Part shown: piece after piece, positions 23,505 to 31,170 of the stretch
Numbering within the stretch: the stretch's first letter is position 1
Layout: each line of letters begins with the position of its first letter
Assembly (NCBI GenBank): GCA_025362415.1
Contig: JANYGM010000204.1
Location: 1 to 32,842, forward strand
Reading direction: 5' to 3'
DNA length: 32,842 nt
Source of the DNA: a bacterium
GTDB taxonomy: Bacteria; Bacteroidota; Bacteroidia; Cytophagales; Thermonemataceae
Made by a program: the position numbers and the translations under genes
The notes under the pieces: model-generated
Told to the model about the DNA's origin: nothing
Seen by the model: only the letters and a program-made list of their open reading frames with translations
Database searches by the model: none

Positions 23505-24725
23505 TTAGTAATGGCATTTAGAACACTCCAAACCGCCAATATCTTTTACTTTCATTTCTTTTCCGCCACTACCTTTGTGTGCAGCCATTAGTTTGTCGTA
23601 ATATACATTTCCTTCTGATTTTACAACTGTTTGTCTGTGGCAATCAATACACCAACCCATACTCAAAGGAGAGCGTTGTTGTACTACTTCCATTTGTGCA
23701 ATATTTCCGTGACAGCTTGTACATTCAATTTGTCCTGCTACTGTGTGTTGTGAGTGGTTGAAATATACTAAATCAGGCAAATTATGTACTCTAATCCATT
23801 GAATTGGCTGGTTTTTCTCTGCCGCTTCATAGATTTTTTGGATTTGTGGAGAAGTACGTTTGATAGCATTATGACAATTCATACAGATATTCACAGAAGG
23901 AATATTAGCTGATTTGCCTTTGTAAACGCTTGTATGGCAATATTGACAGTTAATTTCGTATTTGCCAGCGTGCAATTTGTGAGAGAAAGAGATTGGTTGT
24001 GTAGGTGCATAACCCGTTTGTTTGCCTATTTTCATAGTTTTGTCAATACCTGCTTTTGCTACTACAAGGAAGAAAAACACGCCTATTACTGCCAAAAATG
24101 CAGAACTTCTAAATATTGACTCTAAATCAAGTTTTTGATTAACAACTTCTTTGTCTGCTTCTGCAAGTTCTTTATGTTGAAGATTTTTTGTGAGCAAAGA
24201 AACTACCAAAGATAATGTTACAAGCACCAAAAGAAGTGTTACGACCATACCAGTCAAAATGACATTATTATAGCCACTTCCACCTTCTGAACTTCCACTT
24301 GTTGCTGGTGCGCCTGCAACGGAAACATTTGTTGCAACAGGTTTATCTCCTTCTGCTTTGATATACCCTAAAATATTTTTGATGTCCTCATCTTTTAGGT
24401 CTGGGAAAGACTGCATTTGCGCTTTTCCGTACTGATTATAAAGGGCTACTGCATACGCATCACCACTAGCAATAACGGCTGATGAGTTTTTAACCCATTT
24501 TAAAAGCCAAGCCTCGTTTCTGCGGTCGTGTATGCCTTTTAGTCCAGGACCTACAACGGCTTTATCTCCTACTCCGTGACAGCTTGCGCAATTTCCAGAA
24601 AACAATTCTTTCCCTTTTGCAATGTCCACTTGGGCATTAGCGGTATGCGCTAATACAGTAAGTCCAAAACATATAAGAAATATGTTCAAAAACTTGGTAA
24701 TGCCTTGATTTTTAAGCAAATACAT
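23505..24725 (-). CDS. actA: Alternative complex III subunit ActA (hexaheme cytochrome c)
   Basis: A 406-aa multiheme cytochrome, the periplasmic electron-transfer subunit of ACIII. A signal peptide covers about residues 1-31 (ends HTANAQ). A mono-heme cytochrome c domain has CASCH at 46-50. Two hydrophobic helices follow at about 153-178 and 207-223. A C-terminal multiheme domain has CQYCH (260-264), CMNCH (281-285), CTSCH (335-339), CIDCH (359-363) and CSKCH (401-405), the last ending one residue before the stop. The fusion of an N-terminal cytochrome domain to the multiheme part gives six CxxCH sites. It is the first gene of the act locus, with its own promoter upstream and a terminator right after it. 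Confidence 0.95.
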   Translation of the reverse strand: MYLLKNQGITKFLNIFLICFGLTVLAHTANAQVDIAKGKELFSGNCASCHGVGDKAVVGPGLKGIHDRRNEAWLLKWVKNSSAVIASGDAYAVALYNQYGKAQMQSFPDLKDEDIKNILGYIKAEGDKPVATNVSVAGAPATSGSSEGGSGYNNVILTGMVVTLLLVLVTLSLVVSLLTKNLQHKELAEADKEVVNQKLDLESIFRSSAFLAVIGVFFFLVVAKAGIDKTMKIGKQTGYAPTQPISFSHKLHAGKYEINCQYCHTSVYKGKSANIPSVNICMNCHNAIKRTSPQIQKIYEAAEKNQPIQWIRVHNLPDLVYFNHSQHTVAGQIECTSCHGNIAQMEVVQQRSPLSMGWCIDCHRQTVVKSEGNVYYDKLMAAHKGSGGKEMKVKDIGGLECSKCHY

Positions 24726-24771
24726 AACTTTATTGTGTTTGTTTTTAATTTTTTTGCTGTTTTATTTGGTA

Positions 24772-24801
24772 CAAAAATAGTATGAGAACTTTTGTAAACA
24801 A
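24772..24801 (-). promoter_or_regulatory. Predicted actA promoter
   Basis: On the minus strand TTG (24799-24801), a 19-nt spacer, then TATTTTTG (24772-24779), 47 bp before the actA start. The rest of the 329-bp gap 24726-25054 holds only a heptad array and AT-rich DNA. Confidence 0.65.
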
Positions 24802-24991
24802 ATCATTTTTTATAAAAAGTCAAAAATATTTTTCATTACATTCTCAAAAACCTACTTTAAATACGTTTAGAGAATGTTTTATGCAATTCTAATGTTTCGT
24901 TTTTGGCGTAATTTAGAATATTTCTAAATAAGAAACATTTAAAATGTGGATAACTTTTTCTAACCTTTTGAGTTGAAATTTAGTTATTATC

Positions 24992-25019
24992 AAGTACGAA
25001 GTTTGAGGTACGAAATACG
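24992..25019 (+). repeat. Heptad array, AAGTACG type
   Basis: AAGTACG, AAGTTTG, AGGTACG, AAATACG in phase, 36 bp upstream of the TIGR03643 gene. Confidence 0.75.
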
Positions 25020-25054
25020 AGAATACAAAAGGTTTGAATACAAATTTTAATTAA

Positions 25055-25345
25055 ATGAAAATCAGTAAAAAATACGAACTTTCGCAGGAAAACCTAGACC
25101 GCATAGTGGAAATGGCGTGGGAAGATAGAACGCCTTTTGATGCCATTTTGGCACAATTTGGTGTACCAGAAGCAGATGTAATTAAGATTATGCGCCTAGA
25201 AATGAAACCTAGCTCGTGGCGTATGTGGCGTGAGCGTGTGCAAGGACGTGCTACCAAACATACTAAAATAGCCGTTTCTGGTGTGGATAGGTTTCATTGT
25301 AGTCGTCAGCGTGGTATTACAATGAATAAAGTGTCAAAAAGATAA
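25055..25345 (+). CDS. TIGR03643 / DUF2805 family protein
   Basis: A 96-aa protein whose first 70 residues match the TIGR03643 (DUF2805) family: LSQENLDRIVEMAWEDRTPF, then DAILAQFGVPEADVIKIMR. The next stretch, MKPSSWRMWRERVQGRATKH, is also conserved. The helices resemble a small DNA-binding or winged-helix-like fold, but the family has no established function. The tail after about residue 74 is less conserved and may be lineage-specific. It is divergent from actA and 70 bp upstream of the PIG-L gene, which has its own promoter. No TAnnTTTG box was found in front of it. Confidence 0.88.
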   Translation: MKISKKYELSQENLDRIVEMAWEDRTPFDAILAQFGVPEADVIKIMRLEMKPSSWRMWRERVQGRATKHTKIAVSGVDRFHCSRQRGITMNKVSKR

Positions 25346-25350
25346 TAATA

Positions 25351-25382
25351 TTGTTTTTATATTGTTGATTTTCTTATATTTG
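25351..25382 (+). promoter_or_regulatory. Predicted promoter of the PIG-L gene
   Basis: TTG at 25351-25353, a 21-nt spacer, then TATATTTG at 25375-25382, 33 bp before the ATG at 25416. Confidence 0.65.
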
Positions 25383-25415
25383 TGCATCTAAACAAACTAG
25401 CCATAACTACAAAAA

Positions 25416-27986
25416 ATGCGTTTTTTCTCTCTTCTAACACTGATTTTAATTGCTAAAATCAGCTTTTTTATCTTGCCTGCACAAGCGCAAACCTCACCAC
25501 AACTAAATTCATCTGAAATACTTTTGCATCTCCAAAAACTCCAAACAGTTGGAAGTATTTTGTACGTTGCAGCGCACCCTGATGATGAAAACACACGTTT
25601 ACTGGCTTATCTTGCCAAAGAAAAAAAGCTAAGAACCGCTTATTTGTCTATCACGAGAGGTGATGGTGGGCAAAATCTTATAGGAAAAGAACAAGGTGAT
25701 GCGCTCGGGCTTATCCGTACACAAGAACTGCTACAAGCACGCAGAATAGATGGTGCAGAGCAGTTTTTTACTCGTGCTAATGATTTTGGCTACTCAAAAA
25801 CACCAGAGGAAACCCTTAATATTTGGAATAAAGACAATGTTTTGGCTGATGTCGTTTGGGCTATCCGTAAGTTTAAGCCTGATGTGATTATTTGCCGCTT
25901 TCCTACGACTGGTGAGGGCGGACACGGGCATCATACCGCCTCTGCTATGCTTGCAGAAGAGGCGTTTGAGGCGGCTGCAAATCCTCAAAAATACCCTCAA
26001 CAACTACAATATGTAAGCGTTTGGCAAGCTAAAAGCCTTTTTTGGAATACTTTTAACTTCGGAACGACCAACACAACCGCTGAAAATCAACTCAAAATAG
26101 ATGTAGGAGCTTTTAATCCTCTTTTGGGCAAGTCTTTTGGTGAAATAGCCTCTGAAAGCCGTTCTATGCACAAAAGTCAAGGGTTTGGCTCTGCTCGTGG
26201 GCGTGGTGAAGCTATTGAATATTTTAAATTGCTTAAAACAAGTCCTACAACAAAGCAAACAAAGATTACTGATGTAAAACCAGATTTATTTCAAGGCATT
26301 GATTTGACTTGGAAAAGACTAGATTTACCTAAAATTGACAAGCAAATTAGCGAAATTATCAAAAAATACAACCCTCTTGCACCAAATGAAAGCCTAAATG
26401 ATTTGGTTTTGCTTTATAAAAATATTCAAAATATCCCTGAAAATAACAAAAATGATACTCCACAGACTGATATTACTTATTGGAAAACGCAAAAACTCAA
26501 AGAATTAGAAGTTATTTTGATTTCTTGTGCAGGACTTTGGGCAGAAGCTTATGCAAGCGAGTTTAACGCAGTTGCTAGTGCGACTTTAAACAATAAAATC
26601 AATATTACAACGCAAATAATTAGCAGAAATCAAACTTTGAATAACAAAGTAATCTTAGAAAAAATCACGCTGTTAAACCAAAGAGACACAATTACTAATA
26701 TTTCTTTGGATAAAAACAAACTTTTTACTTTCAAATTTAAAGCTAATATTAAAGCAGATATTACTAATTCTAATCCGTATTGGCTTAATGACAAGCACGA
26801 AATAGGAGAGTTTAATGTAGCTAATCCTTTGATTATTGGCACGCCAGAAAATGACTCACAAAGCCTTGTAGTTTTTTATATGGATATAAATGGTTTGAAA
26901 CTTACGCTTACTCGTCCGCTTACCTACAAAAGTACTGACCCTGTGAAAGGCGAAATTTATAGACCGTTTGAGGTTTTGCCGCCTGCAACCGTTAATATTT
27001 CTGAAAATGTGCTTGTTTTTCCTGATAAAAACCCAAAAAATATTCAAATTATCATCAAAGCAAACGAACCAAATATCTCTGGAAAACTTAATTTGAAAGC
27101 TCCTAGTAACTTTATTATTACTATTAAGAACCCAAACTTTACTTTGAAGAATAAAAATGAGGAACTTATTATTGATGCCGTTATTAGTCTGAAAAATCCT
27201 AATGAAGTTGTTAGTGGAAAGTTAGAAGCAAGCCTAAATATTGGTGAAGGAACGTATAACAAAAGCATCAAACGCATAGAATATGACCATATTCCGTATC
27301 AATTTATTCTTTCAAATGCAGAAAGTACGCTAATAAGCATCAACGTACAGAAAAAAGGTATTCAAATTGGCTATATTGTGGGGGCTGGTGATGATGTGCC
27401 TACTTGTTTGCGACAAATTGGGTATAATGTTACCCTACTTTCTGATGAAATGCTTACAAATGATAATCTTTCTAAGTATGATGCTATTCTGACAGGGGTG
27501 CGTGCCTATAATACCAATGACCGCCTGCAAATTCATTACGAAAAACTAATGCAATACATCAAAAATGGTGGTAATTTGATTGTTCAATATAATACAAACA
27601 ACCGTATTGGTCCTGTTTTGGCTAAAATTGCGCCTTTTCCTTTCACTATTTCTCGTGAGCGCACCACAGACGAGAAAGCGCAAATACGTTTCCTTAAACC
27701 TACCCACAGCGTTATGAATACGCCTAATATGATTAGTGAGGCGGATTTTGATGGTTGGGTACAAGAGAGAGGTATTTATTTTGCTACGGATATTGACAAG
27801 AGTTATGAGACTATTTTTTCTACAAATGATAAAAATGAAAAGCCTAATGACAACAGTCTTATCATTGCAAAGTACGGAAAAGGTAATTTTGTTTATACTG
27901 GTTTGGCATTTTTTAGGCAACTTCCTGCTGGCGTGAGCGGAAGTTACCGTTTGATGGCTAATTTGTTGGGTTTGCCACAAAATTAA
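25416..27986 (+). CDS. Secreted PIG-L (LmbE-like) deacetylase with C-terminal amidotransferase-like domain
   Basis: An 856-aa exported protein. A signal peptide covers residues 1-25 (ends PAQAQ). An LmbE/PIG-L N-acetylglucosaminyl deacetylase domain spans about 40-260, with the zinc-binding AHPDDE at 53-58 and HGHH at 170-173. RGDGGQN and RTQELLQARR are also conserved. The middle (about 400-640) is beta-rich and may be carbohydrate-binding. The end (about 645-856) resembles a ThuA/class I glutamine-amidotransferase-like domain (GYIVGAGDDVP, YDAILTGVRAY, NLIVQYNTN) and may be non-catalytic. The substrate is presumably an N-acetylated sugar in the periplasm or outside the cell. This long architecture is common in Bacteroidota. 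It has its own promoter and no gene partner. Confidence 0.88.
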   Translation: MRFFSLLTLILIAKISFFILPAQAQTSPQLNSSEILLHLQKLQTVGSILYVAAHPDDENTRLLAYLAKEKKLRTAYLSITRGDGGQNLIGKEQGDALGLIRTQELLQARRIDGAEQFFTRANDFGYSKTPEETLNIWNKDNVLADVVWAIRKFKPDVIICRFPTTGEGGHGHHTASAMLAEEAFEAAANPQKYPQQLQYVSVWQAKSLFWNTFNFGTTNTTAENQLKIDVGAFNPLLGKSFGEIASESRSMHKSQGFGSARGRGEAIEYFKLLKTSPTTKQTKITDVKPDLFQGIDLTWKRLDLPKIDKQISEIIKKYNPLAPNESLNDLVLLYKNIQNIPENNKNDTPQTDITYWKTQKLKELEVILISCAGLWAEAYASEFNAVASATLNNKINITTQIISRNQTLNNKVILEKITLLNQRDTITNISLDKNKLFTFKFKANIKADITNSNPYWLNDKHEIGEFNVANPLIIGTPENDSQSLVVFYMDINGLKLTLTRPLTYKSTDPVKGEIYRPFEVLPPATVNISENVLVFPDKNPKNIQIIIKANEPNISGKLNLKAPSNFIITIKNPNFTLKNKNEELIIDAVISLKNPNEVVSGKLEASLNIGEGTYNKSIKRIEYDHIPYQFILSNAESTLISINVQKKGIQIGYIVGAGDDVPTCLRQIGYNVTLLSDEMLTNDNLSKYDAILTGVRAYNTNDRLQIHYEKLMQYIKNGGNLIVQYNTNNRIGPVLAKIAPFPFTISRERTTDEKAQIRFLKPTHSVMNTPNMISEADFDGWVQERGIYFATDIDKSYETIFSTNDKNEKPNDNSLIIAKYGKGNFVYTGLAFFRQLPAGVSGSYRLMANLLGLPQN

Positions 27987-28009
27987 TGAAAGAAATACGA
28001 GATAAGAAG

Positions 28010-28099
28010 GACTTTGTTGCAACGGCTAGAACGCTGGAATAGCATTTTTATTTTTGTAAAAAGTCTATTTCAAGTACGCTGACCGTTGCAACAAAGTCA
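28010..28099. mobile_element. 90-bp MITE-like element inserted in a heptad array
   Basis: Perfect 16-bp terminal inverted repeats: GACTTTGTTGCAACGG (28010-28025) and CCGTTGCAACAAAGTC (28083-28098). They are flanked by the 8-bp direct repeat ATAAGAAG (28002-28009 and 28100-28107). Removing the element and one ATAAGAAG gives GAAATAC, GAGATAA, GAAGTAC, GAGATAT, an in-phase heptad array. It has no coding capacity. It sits between the convergent PIG-L and CsgG-like genes, and no T-run supports a terminator role. Confidence 0.7.
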
Positions 28100-28153
28100 A
28101 TAAGAAGTACGAGATATTAACATAAGATATTGATTATTAAGGTATTATAAAAT

Positions 28154-29533
28154 TTACCTTACAAACGCCAAAATACCTCTTGCTACATTTTCAGAAACTT
28201 CATTATAAATGCCTGTAATCATTTGTTGGTCGTTGGCAAACTCACGGCGGGCATCAAAGAGTGCATCAAAATCTTCTTTTCCTTCTTCTCTTACAATTGC
28301 TTGTAAACCTCCTCTGTTAGGAAATAAATTAGCTTTTTCTCCATCATAAGTAATGTAATTGATTTCATCTTTACGTGTTTCTGTAACGAGATTAGACACT
28401 AATATTTTACCTGTTTCTGTAGAGATTAAATCATATTGCATATAAAAAGTAACAGTTTTTGTACCTGAATACTCATTATAATTGGTTTCCCTGTATCTTG
28501 GCACATTGATAATCAAGCCACTGATTTGCTCACGTGTTTTCTCAAAATACCTATTAAAACCAATTTTACTTTCTTTGGTTATGCGTCCTTTTTGTACTTT
28601 TATATCCACAATTTTACTTACCAAAATAGCTTTTACGCCCAAAAGTTCACCCAAACGCACTGCTGTACCTTCTTTTATTGCACCAGAAAGCCCAAGTTTT
28701 TGTTCTTCCAAAATACGCTCCATATTATCTCTATCCACAATCTCTAAAAAAGGGCTTTTGGCAGCTAAAAGCTCTTGTGTGATGCCTGCTTGCACTTTTT
28801 CCAAAATCTCATCATCATAATTAGTGAAAGTACGGTTTACTTGGATAGGCAAAACGGAGATAGTCAAAGTGGCATCTTTGCGTGCTTTTTCACGTAAACG
28901 CCCAACTTCTTTGTAAGTTGGTTCGTTTTGGTAAACCTTATCAAAAGTATTGTAAGCAAGTTTATATTCTTTATTTTGGAGATAATTTTGCCCATGTCTA
29001 TAATCTGGCTCATTGATAGTAGAAGACTTTAGGGTTTTTATGTCTTTGTAAGAAGGCTCAATCCTTATTATCTCATCAAAAGATTGGTTGGCAGCATCAA
29101 AATTATCTGCGGTGAGTTCATCTTGCCCTTTGTTGTATATGTAAGAGAGATATTTTTCTTTTGAATCTGAAAAATATTGCTCATAATGGCTAGGAATGGA
29201 CAATTTAACATTATGGGTTTTTACTTTTTCTACAAACTTTTGTGCCTCTAAAAATGAATTAACAGCAAGTTTGTGATTTTGGGTATTATTTCCCTTGAAA
29301 ACATTTCCTAAAATATTATCCAATAAAACTTGCCCTGTGCGCTTCAAACCTATTTTTGCAGCAACATTTTCGTTGTTGCGGTTGAGCGCATCTAAATACA
29401 TTTCAGCGGCTTCTTCGTGCAAGCCTCCTTTTTCTAGTTCTTGTGCTTTTTTGAAAACTCTTTTTGAGCCAGAACAAGCGACTAATACATTGAAAATCAA
29501 TAAGATAATAATAGAGGTGTAAACATTTTTCAT
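28154..29533 (-). CDS. TPR lipoprotein with CsgG/LpoB-like domain
   Basis: A 459-aa lipoprotein, with lipobox LVAC and Cys20 as the lipidation site. Residues about 26-215 contain tetratricopeptide-like helices (KAQELEKGGLHEEAAEMYLDAL; YLQNKEYKLAYNTFDKVYQN). Residues about 225-400 match the CsgG/penicillin-binding-protein-activator LpoB fold. This includes ITQELLAAKSPFLEIVDRDN and LEEQKLGLSGAIKE, plus AVRLGELLGVKAILVSKI. CsgG forms an outer-membrane export pore and LpoB activates a peptidoglycan synthase. Without curli genes nearby, a general envelope role is more likely. It is monocistronic and convergent with the PIG-L gene. Confidence 0.85.
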   Translation of the reverse strand: MKNVYTSIIILLIFNVLVACSGSKRVFKKAQELEKGGLHEEAAEMYLDALNRNNENVAAKIGLKRTGQVLLDNILGNVFKGNNTQNHKLAVNSFLEAQKFVEKVKTHNVKLSIPSHYEQYFSDSKEKYLSYIYNKGQDELTADNFDAANQSFDEIIRIEPSYKDIKTLKSSTINEPDYRHGQNYLQNKEYKLAYNTFDKVYQNEPTYKEVGRLREKARKDATLTISVLPIQVNRTFTNYDDEILEKVQAGITQELLAAKSPFLEIVDRDNMERILEEQKLGLSGAIKEGTAVRLGELLGVKAILVSKIVDIKVQKGRITKESKIGFNRYFEKTREQISGLIINVPRYRETNYNEYSGTKTVTFYMQYDLISTETGKILVSNLVTETRKDEINYITYDGEKANLFPNRGGLQAIVREEGKEDFDALFDARREFANDQQMITGIYNEVSENVARGILAFVR

Positions 29534-29618
29534 AAAAACATTTTTATAAAGATATAATTTTTAAAGTTACTAATTTTGGGTAATTTAGTTTTTAGAAATT
29601 TTTGTGCCAAACTCTCTT

Positions 29619-29948
29619 TTAACCCAAAAAATCTTCAAAAATATTATCATTATTTTGTTTTATCAAAGTTTCACTCACTACCGCCTCACGCACAATACGC
29701 CCATATATGTGTGGGAAGACATCATAAGAATTTGCTTCATGTTTGAGTACGGCATCAGTCAAATTATCTTCTTTAATATGTAAAACAAGCATTTCAGGCT
29801 GATTTTTGAAATAATTATTAGCCGTTCTTGCCACCTGAACAGCAGTAGAACAATGAATAAAACCTTCCAAAGTAAGGCTTTCTGCAGCATAAGAAGGTTG
29901 ATTTTTTGCTGTTTCCCATTCTTTGGGCGTGATTAGATGATAAATCAT
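29619..29948 (-). CDS. DUF952 family protein
   Basis: A 109-aa cytosolic protein of the DUF952 family, which has an ADP-ribosyltransferase-like fold in known structures but no assigned reaction. The family pattern is clear: MIYHLITPKEWETAKNQPSY at the start. GFIHCSTAVQVARTANNYF follows at about 28-46, and FPHIYGRI at about 77-84 is the conserved His-Ile-Tyr-Gly block. The ATG at 29946-29948 is the right start. The longer frame from 30029 only translates heptad repeat DNA, giving meaningless Tyr/Arg-rich residues. It is divergent from the Fur-family gene. Confidence 0.88.
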   Translation of the reverse strand: MIYHLITPKEWETAKNQPSYAAESLTLEGFIHCSTAVQVARTANNYFKNQPEMLVLHIKEDNLTDAVLKHEANSYDVFPHIYGRIVREAVVSETLIKQNNDNIFEDFLG

Positions 29949-29980
29949 TTTTTGATGTATGTGATATAGCGTGTTACATT

Positions 29981-30008
29981 CGTACCTTGCACCTCGTACT
30001 TCGTACTT
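29981..30008 (+). repeat. Heptad array in the DUF952/Fur divergent region
   Basis: CGTACCT, TGCACCT, CGTACTT, CGTACTT in phase, between the two divergent start codons. Confidence 0.75.
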
Positions 30009-30036
30009 TTTCCTTGCGTAAAATTGCATAATTTTT

Positions 30037-30068
30037 TTGATAAAAGTTTTAAAATTTTATTATATTTG
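30037..30068 (+). promoter_or_regulatory. Predicted promoter of the Fur-family gene
   Basis: TTG at 30037-30039, a 21-nt spacer, then TATATTTG at 30061-30068, 27 bp before the ATG at 30096. The location also argues against a start at 30024. Confidence 0.65.
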
Positions 30069-30095
30069 CAAGTAATTATCAACGTAATTGATGCA

Positions 30096-30584
30096 ATGAT
30101 AGAAAAATTGGATAAAAAATCAGACAGACAAACAGAAGTAAGGCAAATTTTAATGGCTTACTTGGAAAGTCGTGCTTTGCGCAAAACGCCAGAAAGATTT
30201 GCTATTTTGGAAGAAATTTATTCAAGAAAAGACCATTTTGATGTAGAAGAACTCTATATCAGTATGAAAAACAAAAATTATCGTGTCAGCAGAGCAACCG
30301 TTTATAACACGTTGGATATTTTAGTTGAGTGCGACCTCGTTACCAAACACCAATTTGGCACACAACAAGCTAGATATGAAAAATCTTTCGGATTTAAGCA
30401 ACACGACCACCTCATTTGCCTAGAATGCCACAAAGTATTAGAATTTTGTGACCCACGCCTCCAACAAACGCAAGATATGGTAGCTAGTTTGCTCAAATTC
30501 AATATTTTACATCATTCACTTATTTTGTATGGAAATTGTCAAGATGAGCATTGTGAAGGAAAAACGTTGGTTGGAAAAGAGTAA
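30096..30584 (+). CDS. Fur family transcriptional regulator
   Basis: A 162-aa metal- or peroxide-responsive repressor. An N-terminal winged helix covers about 15-90 with the recognition region RVSRATVYNTLDIL (63-76). The dimerisation/metal domain begins with HDHLICLECHKVLEF (103-117; HxH and Cys108/Cys111). His139/His140 and the Cys148-x4-Cys153 pair follow, giving a likely structural zinc site with four cysteines. The length fits Fur/PerR/Zur (140-165 aa). Which metal it senses cannot be read from the sequence; the C-terminal four-Cys zinc site is shared by several subgroups. The ATG at 30096 gives the usual length and follows a consensus promoter. Confidence 0.93.
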   Translation: MIEKLDKKSDRQTEVRQILMAYLESRALRKTPERFAILEEIYSRKDHFDVEELYISMKNKNYRVSRATVYNTLDILVECDLVTKHQFGTQQARYEKSFGFKQHDHLICLECHKVLEFCDPRLQQTQDMVASLLKFNILHHSLILYGNCQDEHCEGKTLVGKE

Positions 30585-30585
30585 A

Positions 30586-30606
30586 TAATTGTGAATTATG
30601 AATGAA
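30586..30606 (+). repeat. Heptad array after the Fur-family gene
   Basis: TAATTGT, GAATTAT, GAATGAA in phase, starting 2 bp after the stop codon. Confidence 0.65.
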
Positions 30607-30781
30607 TACAAAAAGTTAATAATCAGTTGATTGTATAAATAAGGAACTCAATTATTAAAATATTTTACGTAATTATAAAATATTTTAATAATTTAACCGT
30701 TATTTGTTGAGATAGTATAGAAAATCAAGAAACTAAAAACGACAGAAAAAATAATTATTTAATTTAAAAACTTATAATTTT

Positions 30782-31087
30782 ATGGCAGATAGAAATGGGG
30801 AATCTCGTAAATGGCTCACTATCAACACCGCAATATTTGGTGGTGCATCTATTGCATTAGCAATATTGGGCGTTACAAAAATGATTGCAAGTTTTGTTAG
30901 TGGTAATATAGCTATGCCAATAGTGGGCGCAGTGCTTGGATTGGGCTTATTTGGCTGGTTTGGTGCAAAAAACTTTATGGAAGCGTGGAAAGCGCACTCA
31001 AACACAGATTATGGGCAAGCAATGACCAAAGGAATTACGGCTTGGGCAGCCACTGTTGGTTTGGTATTAGTAAGAATTTTGACATAA
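30782..31087 (+). CDS. Small membrane protein of unknown function
   Basis: A 101-aa protein not recognised. A short polar start (MADRNGESRKWL) is followed by three Ala/Gly-rich hydrophobic segments at about residues 13-37, 41-60 and 82-100. The loop FMEAWKAHSNTDYGQAMTKG lies between the last two. No signal peptide or known motif is seen. The ATG at 30782 is the only good start. It is preceded by 197 bp of AT-rich DNA with a heptad array and followed by a strong terminator, so it looks monocistronic. No clear TAnnTTTG promoter was found. Confidence 0.65.
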   Translation: MADRNGESRKWLTINTAIFGGASIALAILGVTKMIASFVSGNIAMPIVGAVLGLGLFGWFGAKNFMEAWKAHSNTDYGQAMTKGITAWAATVGLVLVRILT

Positions 31088-31098
31088 TCCAATTTATT

Positions 31099-31126
31099 CA
31101 ATTACGAATTATCAATTACGTTTAAT
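31099..31126 (+). repeat. Heptad array before the terminator
   Basis: CAATTAC, GAATTAT, CAATTAC, GTTTAAT in phase. Confidence 0.6.
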
Positions 31127-31130
31127 TTGG

Positions 31131-31170
31131 AAACTGCTTTTAAACATATTTAAAAGCAGTTTTTGTTTTT
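31131..31170 (+). terminator. Intrinsic terminator between convergent membrane-protein genes
   Basis: AAACTGCTTTTAAA (31131-31144), loop CATA, TTTAAAAGCAGTTT (31149-31162), then TTGTTTTTTT. The stem is perfect. Confidence 0.88.

Noticed and set aside
28010-28099. Bidirectional terminator between the PIG-L and CsgG-like genes
   Set aside because: The loop is about 57 nt, no T-run follows the stem on either strand, and the flanking 8-bp direct repeat points to an insertion instead.
29949-30029. N-terminal extension of the DUF952 protein
   Set aside because: It translates heptad repeats into Tyr/Arg-rich nonsense, and the family start is at the ATG 29946-29948.
30024-30095. Longer start for the Fur-family gene
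   Set aside because: The extension covers the predicted -33 and -7 promoter boxes, and Fur proteins normally begin near the ATG at 30096.
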